DNA from: VAZQ01 sp035263865 | GTDB taxonomy: Bacteria > Pseudomonadota > Alphaproteobacteria > Rhizobiales > Xanthobacteraceae | Reading direction: 5' to 3' | DNA length: 64,000 nucleotides | NCBI GenBank assembly: GCA_035263865.1 | Contig: DATFQX010000068.1 | Location: forward strand, 1-64,000 | In this document: piece after piece, positions 35,373-45,279 of the stretch | How positions within the stretch are numbered: position 1 is the first letter of the stretch | How the letters are laid out: each line of letters begins with the position of its first letter | Notes under the pieces: model-generated | Database searches by the model: none | Told to the model about the DNA's origin: nothing | What the model saw: only the letters and a program-made list of their open reading frames with translations | Made by a program: the position numbers and the translations under genes

Positions 35373-37136
35373 TCAGTTGGCCTGCCGGCGCAGGAACGCC
35401 GGAATATCGAGTTGATCCTCTTCAAGCGGCGGCTGCATCGGCCCCTGCCGGCCCAGAGCATCGAGTCCTTTCCCCTGGGGAGATGGGCGCCTTGCATATT
35501 CTGAGACCGGTTCGGTGCTGCGCGGCATTTGCGGAGGGGGCATGGCTGGCCGCGGCGGTGCCGCGGCAGCAGGCCGTTCGGCCGGTCGATCGAGCGGGCG
35601 CGGAGCCGAAAGCGGCCGCACGGGCCGCATATGGGCAGGCATTTTCTCGGACTCCTCAAGCTCGTCGCGGCGACCAAGACCCACGGCGGCAAGGCGCCGC
35701 AGCAAGCTGACCTTGCGCTTTTCAGGACTATCGACCTCCGCCTCCCCGCGTTTGGCGCGCAGTTCGGCCTGCGCTGGACGAGGCAACTCGTCGATGCCCG
35801 GCATACGGCGCGGGCGGTTGAGGGTGCGTTCCGGTGCTGGCGGGATGAAAGCCCTGGGCGCCGGCGGCGGATCCGCGGGCAGCGCCATCTGCTCTGGGAA
35901 CAGCGACGGTTTGGGCGGGATCGGCCGGATCGTCACGTCCTCGATCATGGGCAGGACCGCCGCTGCCACCGCTGCCTTGGCAGCGGCCTCGATCGACTCA
36001 GCTGTCAGCGCCGCCGGCACCGCAACACTCGGCACCGTCAGCGGAAGCGGCCGCGCTTCGATACGCTCGGCGGCGCGGTGCTGCTGATCGACGCGCACCT
36101 CTTCGGCGCGCAGCTTTTGCGTGAGTTCCGCAATGCGCGCCTCCGGCTCCGTCACGGTTCGCTGCAGGCCGGCATGATCGATACCCGTCGCGACGACCGA
36201 CACACGAATGACGCCCTCCAGGCCTTCGTCGAAGGTCGCGCCGACAATGATATTAGCGTCCTGATCGACCTCTTCGCGGATGCGCGTGGCCGCCTCATCG
36301 ACCTCGTAGAGCGTCAGGTCCTTGCCGCCGGTGATCGAGATGAGCAGGCCCTTCGCCCCTTTCATCGAGGCGTCGTCGATCAGCGGATTTGAGATCGCAG
36401 CCTCGGCAGCCGAGAGTGCACGCTTCTCGCCCGAAGCTTCCCCGGTGCCCATCATCGCCTTGCCCATTTCCCGCATCACCGCCCGGACATCGGCGAAGTC
36501 GAGATTGATCAAACCTTCTTTCACCATCAGATCGGTGATGCAGGCCACGCCCGAATAAAGGACCTGATCGGCCATGGCGAAGGCATCGGCGAAAGTCGTT
36601 TTCTCGTTTGCTACTCGGAACAGGTTCTGGTTGGGAATGATGAGCAGCGTGTCGACGACCTTCTGCAGCTCGACGATACCCTGTTCGGCCACGCGCATTC
36701 TGCGCATGCCCTCGAAGTGGAACGGCTTAGTGATGACTCCGACCGTGAGAATGCCGGCGTCTTTCGCACAGCGCGCCACCACGGGCGCCGCGCCCGTCCC
36801 GGTGCCGCCGCCCATGCCTGCGGTTACAAAAACCATGTGCGCGCCTTGGAGGTGATCGCGGATCTCGTCAATCGCCTCCTCCGCTGCAGCCCGCCCGACT
36901 TCCGGCTGAGAGCCCGCGCCAAGGCCTTCAGTGACCGCCACGCCCATCTGGATGATTCGCTCCGCCTTGGACATCGTGAGCGCCTGGGCGTCCGTATTGG
37001 CGACGACGAAGTCCACCCCCTGCAGCCCGCTCGCGATCATGTTGTTGACGGCGTTGCCGCCGGCACCGCCGGTCCCGAAAACTGTGATCCGCGGCTTAAG
37101 CTCACGGACGTCGGGAATCTTCAGATTGATGCTCAT
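35373..37136 (-). CDS. ftsZ: Cell division GTPase FtsZ with long C-terminal linker
   Basis: A 587-residue tubulin homologue that polymerises into the division ring. Residues about 12-320 form the GTPase core: VFGTGGAGGNAVNNM, the tubulin signature GGGTGTG at 109-115, and the T7 loop NLDFADVRAVM. Then comes a long Pro/Ala/Arg-rich disordered linker of about 250 residues, usual in alphaproteobacteria, and the conserved C-terminal peptide LDIPAFLRRQ that binds FtsA and other partners. ATG 37136 is 81 bp after ftsA. Confidence 0.97.
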   Translation of the reverse strand: MSINLKIPDVRELKPRITVFGTGGAGGNAVNNMIASGLQGVDFVVANTDAQALTMSKAERIIQMGVAVTEGLGAGSQPEVGRAAAEEAIDEIRDHLQGAHMVFVTAGMGGGTGTGAAPVVARCAKDAGILTVGVITKPFHFEGMRRMRVAEQGIVELQKVVDTLLIIPNQNLFRVANEKTTFADAFAMADQVLYSGVACITDLMVKEGLINLDFADVRAVMREMGKAMMGTGEASGEKRALSAAEAAISNPLIDDASMKGAKGLLISITGGKDLTLYEVDEAATRIREEVDQDANIIVGATFDEGLEGVIRVSVVATGIDHAGLQRTVTEPEARIAELTQKLRAEEVRVDQQHRAAERIEARPLPLTVPSVAVPAALTAESIEAAAKAAVAAAVLPMIEDVTIRPIPPKPSLFPEQMALPADPPPAPRAFIPPAPERTLNRPRRMPGIDELPRPAQAELRAKRGEAEVDSPEKRKVSLLRRLAAVGLGRRDELEESEKMPAHMRPVRPLSAPRPLDRPAERPAAAAPPRPAMPPPQMPRSTEPVSEYARRPSPQGKGLDALGRQGPMQPPLEEDQLDIPAFLRRQAN

Positions 37137-37217
37137 GTTTGCCTCTCGTAAAGCGGCGTCACCGCCGCCGGGTCGGACCGGTCCGCCGCCGGCCGATTGC
37201 GGATGTCGATCGAGTCA

Positions 37218-38537
37218 TCAGAAGCTCTCGCGAAGCCATCGTCCGACCCGTGCGATATAGCCGCCCCCTGTTGCCGAGTGCCGCGTTTGCCGCGGTTCGA
37301 AATGCTCGAGATGCGCCGCCTGCGGATAGATCAGCAGTCCCGTCGCGACGGCGAATGCCGCACCCTTGGCTTCGTCTGATAGTCCGGTAATGCCGAGCGG
37401 CCGTCCTACTCGCGCCGGACGGCGCAAGATTTGCGCGGCGAGCTCGGGAACGCCGGTGAGCTGACTCGCTCCACCCGTCAGTACCACGCGCCCGCGCGGC
37501 TCGGCCGCGAACGGCGAGGCCGCCAGGCGATCGCGCGCCATTTCGAGTATCTCCTCGACGCGCGGTTTGATGATGCGGGCGAGGCTTGCACGCGAAACGA
37601 AATGCGGCGCCTCTCGCTCGTCGGCGTCCACCGCAGGAACAGCGATCATGTCGCGTTCATCCGAGGCGCCGGTGAGTACGCTGCCGTATAGCGTTTTGAT
37701 GCGCTCGGCATCGGCAATGCGAGCATTGAGCCCGCGGGCGAGATCCATAGTCACGTGCCGTCCGCCGAGCGCGAAGCCGTCGGCATGCACAAACCGTGTG
37801 CCGGAAAATACGGCGATGGTCGTGGTGCCGGCGCCCATATCGAGCAAGGCAGCACCGAGTTCGGCTTCGTCATCGGCGATTGCGGAGAGTCCAGCCGCAT
37901 ACGCGCTCGTTACCATGGCCTCAACGGCAAGATGGCTGCGCTCAACCGCCAGCATGAGATTGCGCGCCGCGGAAGCGTCCGCAGTTACGACGTGCATGTC
38001 GATGCCGAACTCGCGTGCGAGCATGCCGCGCGGATCCTGAATGCCGCGGGTCTGATCGAGGGCATAGCCAATCGGCAGGGAGTGCAGCACGGCGCGTCCG
38101 GCACGCGCGGAATGCCGGCTGCCCGCAGCGAGGACCCGGGCAATGTCGCGGTCGCCGATGGCCGTCCCTGCCACCTCCATCGATGCCGAGATCAGCTCAC
38201 TGGTTGGACGGCCGGCGGAAACCGAGACGACAACCGAGTCGAGCTGCATCTTTGCCGAGCGCTCGGCGAGATCAGCACACTGCCGGATCGCTGCTTCCGC
38301 CTCGACGAGATCGATCACCGTGCCGGCCTTCATGCCGCGGGCGAGCGTGTGGCCGAACCCCACAACCTCGACGGAGTGGCTGCGCAGCGGCAGTGCCTCT
38401 TGTGGCGGACGCGGTCGCAGCCGCCCGATCAGGCAGGCGATCTTGCTGGTGCCGACGTCCAGCGCCGCGACCAGCACCGAGCGGTTCGTCGGCAACGGCT
38501 TCATCTTCGGGGTGAGGCCGAATTGGAGGGCGCTCAT
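37218..38537 (-). CDS. ftsA: Cell division protein FtsA (actin-like)
   Basis: A 439-residue actin-fold ATPase that anchors FtsZ to the membrane. Phosphate-binding motifs are VAALDVGTSKIACLIG and LLDMGAGTTTIAVFSG; VVLTGGASQLTGVPELA is the adenosine motif. The C-terminus (GYIARVGRWLRESF) forms the amphipathic membrane-targeting helix. The ATG at 38537 overlaps the ftsQ stop by 4 bases (ATGA), so the two are translationally coupled. Confidence 0.96.
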   Translation of the reverse strand: MSALQFGLTPKMKPLPTNRSVLVAALDVGTSKIACLIGRLRPRPPQEALPLRSHSVEVVGFGHTLARGMKAGTVIDLVEAEAAIRQCADLAERSAKMQLDSVVVSVSAGRPTSELISASMEVAGTAIGDRDIARVLAAGSRHSARAGRAVLHSLPIGYALDQTRGIQDPRGMLAREFGIDMHVVTADASAARNLMLAVERSHLAVEAMVTSAYAAGLSAIADDEAELGAALLDMGAGTTTIAVFSGTRFVHADGFALGGRHVTMDLARGLNARIADAERIKTLYGSVLTGASDERDMIAVPAVDADEREAPHFVSRASLARIIKPRVEEILEMARDRLAASPFAAEPRGRVVLTGGASQLTGVPELAAQILRRPARVGRPLGITGLSDEAKGAAFAVATGLLIYPQAAHLEHFEPRQTRHSATGGGYIARVGRWLRESF

Positions 38538-39493
38538 GCGCTGCCGCCCTTCTTTTTAGCCTTGAGCGCTTCGATGCGAGCCTGTGCGGCCGCCTCCGAC
38601 AGACGCACCGTTACGCGATCAGGGAGCCTGAGATCGATCGTCACGATATCCCGCGTGATCAGGTTCTTTTCGCGGTCGAGCGCAACCAGCCGCTCGAGCG
38701 CGGCCGCCGTGTCGGATTCGGGCAACCGCACGTCCATGCCGTTCTTCAGACGCAGATTCCAGCGCCTCTCGCCCACCAACACGGACGCGTGTACGAAGTC
38801 GCGCATCGTGGGATAGCGATCGAGCAGGGTTAGGAGCTCCTTTGCTTTTTTGTGCGCGCCGTGACCTACGAGAAGGGGCAGGCGAGCCATACGGGGCGCG
38901 ACATAGGGCTCGAGTACGGTGCCATCATCGGCGATGACCGATACGCGTCCATCCTTTTGCCACAGCGCAAACTCCTCGCGCTCCTTGAGGCCGATTTGCA
39001 ACTCACCGGGATAGAGCTTGAGTACCGTGGCGTCTGCGATCCACGGATTGGTCTTGAGGTGCTCGCGAACTTGCTCAACGTCGAGAAACGGCAGCGATGT
39101 GGTGCCGGTGATTCCGGCGCTGGCGAGCACTTCCTCCCGGCTAACATGATGATTGCCGCTGAGCGCAACGGATACGACACGAAAGCCGGCCGCGTTAGCG
39201 ATGCCATCGCGAGCGTCCCGTAGGCCTTCAAGGATGCGGGGAACGTGATCCCCTCTGAGGGACCCGTAGGCAATGCTCGCGATAATGATGAGGCCGCTCG
39301 CGGCAATTCCCGACCCGCGCGGCCATTTGACCTCCAGAAAAGAGGACCAGCGGTCCAGATTGCGCGCGACCCGCGACCTCGAGCGCACCTGTTTAGCATT
39401 CGCGGCGCGCAGCTCGCCCGCACGAGCGGAGAGGCGCGAGCACACTCGCGCGATCCATGTCAGCGGTTGAGCGAGGCATCCGCGATCATCCAT
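38534..39493 (-). CDS. ftsQ: Cell division protein FtsQ
   Basis: A 319-residue bitopic inner-membrane protein linking early and late divisome parts. One membrane span (SGIAASGLIIIASIAYGSL) is preceded by a basic cytoplasmic tail. Then comes the POTRA domain (FRVVSVALSGNHHVSREEVLASAGI, TNPWIADATVLKLYPGELQIGLKER) and the beta domain. ATG 39493 lies inside the end of ddl, giving a 34-bp overlap; the frame stays open further upstream but without similarity. Ends with a Lys-rich tail. Confidence 0.92.
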   Translation of the reverse strand: MDDRGCLAQPLTWIARVCSRLSARAGELRAANAKQVRSRSRVARNLDRWSSFLEVKWPRGSGIAASGLIIIASIAYGSLRGDHVPRILEGLRDARDGIANAAGFRVVSVALSGNHHVSREEVLASAGITGTTSLPFLDVEQVREHLKTNPWIADATVLKLYPGELQIGLKEREEFALWQKDGRVSVIADDGTVLEPYVAPRMARLPLLVGHGAHKKAKELLTLLDRYPTMRDFVHASVLVGERRWNLRLKNGMDVRLPESDTAAALERLVALDREKNLITRDIVTIDLRLPDRVTVRLSEAAAQARIEALKAKKKGGSA

Positions 39494-40380
39494 TGCACCA
39501 ACTCGTCGAACGTAATGCCCGCGTGCGCCGCAAGCTCGGGCACGAGCGACGTTTCCGTCATGCCGGGCTGCGTGTTGATCTCGAGACACACGAGTCCCCC
39601 TGTCCCCTCGATACGGTCGTCGTAGCGAAAATCCGCACGGCTCACACCACGGCAGCCCAGCGCGCGATGCGCCGCCAACGCTAGTCTTCGGACTTGTTGG
39701 TAAACAAACGATGAAACCGGGGCGGGCAGCAGATGTTTGGAGCCGCCCGGCGCGTATTTGGCCTCGTAATCGTAAAACCTTACCATCGGCACGATTTCGA
39801 TCACGCCGAGCGCCGCATCGCCCATCACCGCACAGGTCAACTCCTTGCCGGCAATGTACTTTTCCACGAGCACCAGCTCGCCATAAGCCCAATCCTCGCG
39901 AGTGAGCTCCTGCGGCGGATGCGCGTGATCCTCGCGCACGATGAAAACTCCGACGCTTGAGCCTTCCGCGAGCGGCTTGATGACATAGGGCCGAGGCAGC
40001 AGATGAGCCTTGGCTGCCTCGAAGCGCGATACCAGCAAGCCCTCCGGGACCGGCACCTCGGCGGCGCGGAACAGCGACTTGGCAATGTCCTTCTGCATCG
40101 CCGCGGACGAAGCCAGCACGCCAGAATGGGTGTACGGAATGGCCAGTATCTCCAATACGCCCTGCAGCGTGCCATCCTCGCCCGGACGCCCATGCAACAT
40201 GTTCAATGCGATGTCGGGTTTGACCGTGGTCAGTACCGCCGCGATGTCGCGACCGACATCGATACGGGTCACCCGATGGCCAAGCCGCGCCAGCGCCTCA
40301 GCGCAGGCCTTGCCGGAGCGCAACGATATTTCGCGCTCGGCGGACCAGCCTCCCATCAGCACGGCGACGTGCTTGCTCAT
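39460..40380 (-). CDS. ddl: D-alanine--D-alanine ligase
   Basis: A 306-residue ATP-grasp enzyme making the D-Ala-D-Ala dipeptide of the cell wall. Seen motifs: HVAVLMGGWSAEREISLRSG, LNMLHGRPGEDGTLQGVLE, PYVIKPLAEGSSVGVF and VCLEINTQPGMTETSLVPE with the metal-binding Glu and Asn. It overlaps ftsQ at its 3' end and follows murB by 112 bases. Confidence 0.97.
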   Translation of the reverse strand: MSKHVAVLMGGWSAEREISLRSGKACAEALARLGHRVTRIDVGRDIAAVLTTVKPDIALNMLHGRPGEDGTLQGVLEILAIPYTHSGVLASSAAMQKDIAKSLFRAAEVPVPEGLLVSRFEAAKAHLLPRPYVIKPLAEGSSVGVFIVREDHAHPPQELTREDWAYGELVLVEKYIAGKELTCAVMGDAALGVIEIVPMVRFYDYEAKYAPGGSKHLLPAPVSSFVYQQVRRLALAAHRALGCRGVSRADFRYDDRIEGTGGLVCLEINTQPGMTETSLVPELAAHAGITFDELVQWMIADASLNR

Positions 40381-40492
40381 CTTTCCTCGGTCTCGGCCGC
40401 AGCGCTGATCCGGTTATAGCACTCAACAGAACCGAGGCTGGTTGGCGTTGAGCCCCCCGGCGCCGCCGTCGCTTTCATCGGGCGAACGGATG

Positions 40493-41410
40493 CTATGCCA
40501 CTCCGATGCGCTTGATCTCCCATTCGAGATCGACGCCGGAGTGTTCTTTGACCCGCCGACGCACCGTCTCGCCCAGGATCTCGATGTGGGCAGCGGTGGC
40601 ACTGCCGAGGTTGATCAGAAAATTGCAGTGCATCGGCGACACCTGCGCATCCCCAATCTTAAGGCCACGGCACCCGGCGGCATCGATGAGTCGCCACGCC
40701 TTGTGACCGGGCGGGTTCTTGAAAGTCGAGCCGCCGGTGCGGCTCTTAATTGGCTGGGTTGCCTCGCGCGCTTCCGTGATCTTCTCCATCTCGGCGGCAA
40801 TGTCGGCCGGATTGCCGGAGGCGCCTTGAAATAGTGCTTCCGTGAAGACGATATCGTCGGGCGCACCGCAGTGGCGATAGCTGTAGCGCATGTCGCCGTT
40901 GCTGAACACGCGTACTCGGCCCTGCCGGTCGACGCCGCGGGCCTCGATTAATGCGTCCTTGGTTTCGCGGCCGTAGGCGCCGCCATTCATGCGTAGCGCG
41001 CCGCCTACGGCGCCGGGGATGCCACGGAAAAATGCGAGTCCCGCGATGGCGGCTTCCTGCGCCGCTCGGCTGATTTTGACATCGGGCGCGGCCGTGCCGG
41101 CGCGGATGCGCCAGCCGCTCTCGACCTTGACCTCACCAAAGCCGCGACCGAGCCGAACGACGACGCCAGGCACGCCACCATCGCGCACGATCAGGTTTGA
41201 GCCGAGCCCGATGACGCAAACCGGAATCTCACCTGGCAGATGGGCGAGGAACTCGACGAGGTCGAACTCGTCCTCCGGCATGAAAAGGACCTGCGCCGGC
41301 CCGCCGACGCGAAACCAGGTCAGCTCCGTGAGCGACTGGTTCGCCAGCAGCCGACCGCGCACGTTCGGGATGCGCGCCTTCAGATCCGTGACCAAGTCAG
41401 GGAATGTCAT
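40493..41410 (-). CDS. murB: UDP-N-acetylenolpyruvoylglucosamine reductase
   Basis: A 305-residue FAD enzyme making UDP-MurNAc. TWFRVGGPAQVLFMPEDEFDLVEFL and VIGLGSNLIVRDGGVPGVVVRLG form the FAD-binding domain; FFRGIPGAVGGALRMNGGAYG and SRTGGSTFKNPPGHKAWRLIDAAG bind substrate and carry the catalytic Ser. It is a short type-II-like MurB, typical for alphaproteobacteria, and starts 46 bases after murC. Confidence 0.97.
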   Translation of the reverse strand: MTFPDLVTDLKARIPNVRGRLLANQSLTELTWFRVGGPAQVLFMPEDEFDLVEFLAHLPGEIPVCVIGLGSNLIVRDGGVPGVVVRLGRGFGEVKVESGWRIRAGTAAPDVKISRAAQEAAIAGLAFFRGIPGAVGGALRMNGGAYGRETKDALIEARGVDRQGRVRVFSNGDMRYSYRHCGAPDDIVFTEALFQGASGNPADIAAEMEKITEAREATQPIKSRTGGSTFKNPPGHKAWRLIDAAGCRGLKIGDAQVSPMHCNFLINLGSATAAHIEILGETVRRRVKEHSGVDLEWEIKRIGVA

Positions 41411-41456
41411 GGCGACCCAGCGACGGCAGCGGGTACTGTGCCGATCGTCAAGACCA

Positions 41457-42869
41457 TCAGGCTACCGCTCCGAGCGCGGCCAGCTCTCCCGGCAGTGCAT
41501 ACGCCCATTGGGTGATGTTGCCCGCGCCGAGACACACCACGATATCGCCGGGCTGTGCCAGGCGTTTGATGATGCGCGCAAGCTCTTGCGCGCCGTCGAG
41601 CGGAATAACCTGCCGATGCCCGTGCGCACGCAGACCCTGCACCAGCGAATCGCGGTCGACTCCGGCAATCGGCGCCTCGCCCGCTGGATAGACGTGCGCA
41701 ACGATAACGGTGTCGGCGTCGTTGAAACAGGTCGAGAACTGCTCGAACAGGGATGCCAGGCGGGTGTAGCGGTGCGGCTGAACGACGGCGATGACCTGGC
41801 CCTTGCTCGACTCGCGCGCCGCGCGCAGGACGGCGGCGATCTCGACCGGGTGGTGTCCATAGTCGTCAACGATCAGCACCCCGTTCCATTCGCCGGTGCG
41901 GGTGAAACGCCGCCGCACCCCGCCGAAGCCGGCCAGCGCCTTGCGAATGAGTTCGTCCCCTATCCCGAGTTCGCGCGCGACCGCGATCGCCGCGGTGGCA
42001 TTGAGCGCGTTGTGACGGCCTGGCATCGGCAGCGCCAGATCATTGATCTCGTGCATCGTCTCCCCGGCACGATCGCGGAAGACGATCGAGAATTGGGAGC
42101 GGCCATCGGCATGATTGAGCTCGGCGAGACGCACGTCCGCCTGCAGGTTCTCGCCGTAAGTGATCACGCGACGATCGGTGATTTGCCCGACCAAGAGTTG
42201 CACTACGGGATGGTCCGTGCACATCACGGCAAACCCATAGAACGGCACGTTTTCGACGAATGCGCGAAAGGCCTCCTGCACGGCATCGAAAGTCTTGAAG
42301 TGATCGAGATGTTCGGGATCGACGTTGGTCACCACCGCGACGTCGGCCGGCAGTTTCAGGAACGTGCCGTCTGATTCATCTGCCTCCACCACCATCCAGT
42401 CGCCGGCGCCGAGCCGTGCGTTGGTGCCGTAGGCGTTGATGATACCGCCGTTGATCACGGTGGGGTCAAAGCCGCCGGCGTCGACGAGCGCGGCAACGAG
42501 CGAGGTAGTCGTGGTCTTGCCGTGGGTGCCGGCGATCGCGACGCAGCGCTTGAGCCGCATCAACTCGGCCAACATCTCCGCGCGGCGCACCACCGGCAGG
42601 CGCTTCGCCCGCGCCGCGATGAGCTCCGGGTTATCGCGCTTGATCGCAGTCGATACCACCACCACTTCGGCATCGCCGAGTGCGGCGGCGGAATGGCCGA
42701 TAGAAACTTTGGCGCCTTTCTCGCGCATGCGCTTGACATTTGCGCTATCGGCGGCATCGGAGCCTTGCACGGTATAGCCGAGATTGATGAGCACCTCGGC
42801 GATGCCGCTCATCCCGATGCCGCCGATACCGACGAAATGGATCGGCCCGATATCGCGCGGCAGTTTCAT
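41457..42869 (-). CDS. murC: UDP-N-acetylmuramate--L-alanine ligase
   Basis: A 470-residue Mur ligase adding the first residue (L-Ala) to UDP-MurNAc. The N-terminal Rossmann motif is IHFVGIGGIGMSGIAEVL; the ATP P-loop is AGTHGKTTTTSLVAAL; the C-terminal domain shows VLIVDDYGHHPVEIAAVLRAAR and AVVQPHRYTR. The length is normal. It lies 55 bases downstream of murG. Confidence 0.97.
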   Translation of the reverse strand: MKLPRDIGPIHFVGIGGIGMSGIAEVLINLGYTVQGSDAADSANVKRMREKGAKVSIGHSAAALGDAEVVVVSTAIKRDNPELIAARAKRLPVVRRAEMLAELMRLKRCVAIAGTHGKTTTTSLVAALVDAGGFDPTVINGGIINAYGTNARLGAGDWMVVEADESDGTFLKLPADVAVVTNVDPEHLDHFKTFDAVQEAFRAFVENVPFYGFAVMCTDHPVVQLLVGQITDRRVITYGENLQADVRLAELNHADGRSQFSIVFRDRAGETMHEINDLALPMPGRHNALNATAAIAVARELGIGDELIRKALAGFGGVRRRFTRTGEWNGVLIVDDYGHHPVEIAAVLRAARESSKGQVIAVVQPHRYTRLASLFEQFSTCFNDADTVIVAHVYPAGEAPIAGVDRDSLVQGLRAHGHRQVIPLDGAQELARIIKRLAQPGDIVVCLGAGNITQWAYALPGELAALGAVA

Positions 42870-42924
42870 TGGTTGTTTGTCCTCTGCTTCCCCGCCGCGC
42901 GGCCACCAAAATCCTGATCCGAGT

Positions 42925-44013
42925 TTACGCCATCACGCGCAGGACCAAATCGGCCAGCCGCTCGGCGGCGTCAACCGCGCCCTGCGAGCGGGCGGCCGCG
43001 GCCATTGCTACGAGTTTTTGCGGCGCGCTGGCAAGCGCGGTGATCTCCCGCGCCAGTCGATCGGGCGTGAACTCGTCCTGGGGGAGGCGCAGCGCGCCTC
43101 CCGCCCTCTCCAGCACGCCGGCATTGGCGGATTGGTCCTGATCGAGCGCATGCGGCAGCGGCACCAGAATGGACGGCCGGCCGATGGCAGCGAGTTCCGC
43201 AACGGTGGATGCCCCGGAGCGCGCGACCACAAGGTGACTCGCAGCGATGCGCGCCGGCAGATCGCGGAAAAAAGGCGCAACCTCGGCCGCGACCCTCACC
43301 CGCGCGTAGACCTCCGTCACGCGTGCACGATCCTCCTCGCGCGCTTGCTGTACGATGACAAGGCGCGCTTGCAGATCACGGGCAAGACTTTCGACCGCCG
43401 CGGGAACCACATCGGCCATGATGCGCGCGCCCTGACTGCCGCCAAATACCACCAGCCGAATCGCGCCCGCCGCCTGCGGAGCGGCGTAGGGGACTGCTGC
43501 TGTCGCGACCACCGCCGGGCGAACCGGGTTGCCGGTGCATCTCGCCTTGGCATTAAGCTTAGGCGCGCGCTCGAGGACGCTCGCAAAGCTAAGGGCGATA
43601 GCATCAACCCGAGGCGCGAGAAATCTGTTGGCGCGCCCCATCACCGCGTTCTGCTCATGGATCAGGCTAGGAATTTTGCGCAGCGTCGCCGCCAGCACCG
43701 GCGGGATGGTCGGATACCCCCCGAAGCCCACGACCGCGGAGGGCCGCGTGCGCGCGAGCAGGCGTAAGCACTGCAGCGTGCCAATGCCGAGCATCACCGC
43801 TGCGCGCAACAGGGACAGAGGATTACGACCACGCACGGTCGCGCTGGTGATGACGTGAATATCGCGGGTCGGAAAGGTCTTGCCGTACCGCTCCGCACGG
43901 TCATCGGTGGCGAGAGCCGCGGTGATGCCGCGGCGTCCGAGCGCGTCCGCGAGCGCTTCGGCGGGAAACAAGTGTCCGCCGGTTCCGCCGGCAGCCAGAA
44001 GAACAAACGCCAC
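42925..44013 (-). CDS. murG: Undecaprenyldiphospho-muramoylpentapeptide beta-N-acetylglucosaminyltransferase
   Basis: A 362-residue GT28 enzyme that converts lipid I to lipid II at the inner membrane. LLAAGGTGGHLFPAEALADAL is the first G-loop, FGGYPTIPPVLAA the second, and LVVFGGSQGARIM plus SGASTVAELAAIGRPSILVPLPHALDQDQ bind UDP-GlcNAc. GTG 44013 is the start: AGGA lies just upstream and the family N-terminus begins there; a longer frame to 44079 is unsupported. It is 22 bases after ftsW. Confidence 0.96.
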   Translation of the reverse strand: MAFVLLAAGGTGGHLFPAEALADALGRRGITAALATDDRAERYGKTFPTRDIHVITSATVRGRNPLSLLRAAVMLGIGTLQCLRLLARTRPSAVVGFGGYPTIPPVLAATLRKIPSLIHEQNAVMGRANRFLAPRVDAIALSFASVLERAPKLNAKARCTGNPVRPAVVATAAVPYAAPQAAGAIRLVVFGGSQGARIMADVVPAAVESLARDLQARLVIVQQAREEDRARVTEVYARVRVAAEVAPFFRDLPARIAASHLVVARSGASTVAELAAIGRPSILVPLPHALDQDQSANAGVLERAGGALRLPQDEFTPDRLAREITALASAPQKLVAMAAAARSQGAVDAAERLADLVLRVMA

Positions 44014-44035
44014 GTGATTCCTTCCGGGAATTCGA

Positions 44036-45196
44036 TCAGGCCGGCTTCTCGGCGGGCGCGAATGTCCCCTCCCCGACAAACAACTCAGCGCGCGGCCGCT
44101 CGCGCGTCAAGGCGAGCAACATTCCCATGCCGTAGGCGAGCGAGATCATCGATGAGCCCCCGTATGAAATGAACGGCAGCGTCATGCCCTTGGCCGGCAT
44201 GAGATGCAGGTTCACCGCCATATTGATGGCCGATTGCAGGCCGAGCAGGACGGCAAGGCCGGCAGCCGCAAAGCGCGTGAACGGATCCTCGGTACGCCTG
44301 GCGTGATGAAGGCTGCGCAAGACGATGAAGGCAAACAGAGCAACGAGCAGCAGACACAGTACGATGCCGAATTCTTCGGCGGCGACCGCAAACACGAAAT
44401 CGGTATGACTCTCCGGCAGGATGCGCTTGACCGTGCCCTCGCCGGGGCCGCGCCCCAACCAACCGCCGCGCTGGAAGGATTCGAGAGCCTGGTCGATGTT
44501 GAAACTATCGCCCGAGGACGGATCACGGAAGCGTTCGATGCGACGCGCTACGTGCGGGATGAGCATATAAGCGCTGGCAAGTCCGACGGCAGCGACGCCA
44601 CCAAGCCCCGCAACCCATACGAGTCGCATGCCGGCAAGGAAGAACAGCATGCTCCAGACTAAGGCGATCAGCATCGTCTGCCCGAAATCGGGCTGCAGCA
44701 CGAGGCCGGCGATAGCCAGGAACAGAAGCGCGAGCGCGAAGGTGTTCGCGGGCATTTCCGGCCGACGCGCCGATTCCGCGAACAACCAGGCGACTAGGAT
44801 GACGAATGCGGGCTTGAGAAATTCCGAGGGTTGGATGTTGATCCCGAGGAAGACTATCCAGCGGCGCGCACCCTTCACCTCGGCGCCGAACTGCAGCGTG
44901 GCGGCAATCAATGCAAGGCTGAGGATGAAAACGATCATCGCAAGGCGCCGAATGTGGCGCGGCGGCAGGAACGAGGTCGCCAGCATTACGGCTAGCGCCG
45001 GAATGAGGTAGAGCACGTGCCGGCCGACGAAATAGAACGGATCGAGGCCGAGCCGCGACGCAACCGGTGGTGACGCGGCCAGCGAAAGGATGATCCCTGT
45101 GAGCATCAGGGTGAGCAACGCGGTCAGCAGCGACCGGTCGATCGTCCACCACCAGGCGGCAAACCGCGTGCGTTCAAGACGTGAGACCATCGACAC
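44036..45196 (-). CDS. ftsW: Lipid II polymerase / division protein FtsW (SEDS family)
   Basis: A 386-residue polytopic membrane protein with about ten spans, forming the septal glycosyltransferase with FtsI. SEDS-family features include INIQPSEFLKPAFVILVAWLFAESARRPE, ALVWSMLFFLAGM, GGWLGRGPGEGTVKRILPESHTDFVFAVAAEEFG and LPFISYGGSSMISLAYGMG. Either ATG 45196 or ATG 45190 may start it. It lies between murD and murG. Confidence 0.96.
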   Translation of the reverse strand: MSMVSRLERTRFAAWWWTIDRSLLTALLTLMLTGIILSLAASPPVASRLGLDPFYFVGRHVLYLIPALAVMLATSFLPPRHIRRLAMIVFILSLALIAATLQFGAEVKGARRWIVFLGINIQPSEFLKPAFVILVAWLFAESARRPEMPANTFALALLFLAIAGLVLQPDFGQTMLIALVWSMLFFLAGMRLVWVAGLGGVAAVGLASAYMLIPHVARRIERFRDPSSGDSFNIDQALESFQRGGWLGRGPGEGTVKRILPESHTDFVFAVAAEEFGIVLCLLLVALFAFIVLRSLHHARRTEDPFTRFAAAGLAVLLGLQSAINMAVNLHLMPAKGMTLPFISYGGSSMISLAYGMGMLLALTRERPRAELFVGEGTFAPAEKPA

Positions 45197-45279
45197 TCCT
45201 CGAGAGGACCCCTGAACCAGTGGTGCCTGGCGTTGGTTGACGGAGGCTTAACGGCAGCTGGAGAGCGGGTGCGAGGAGG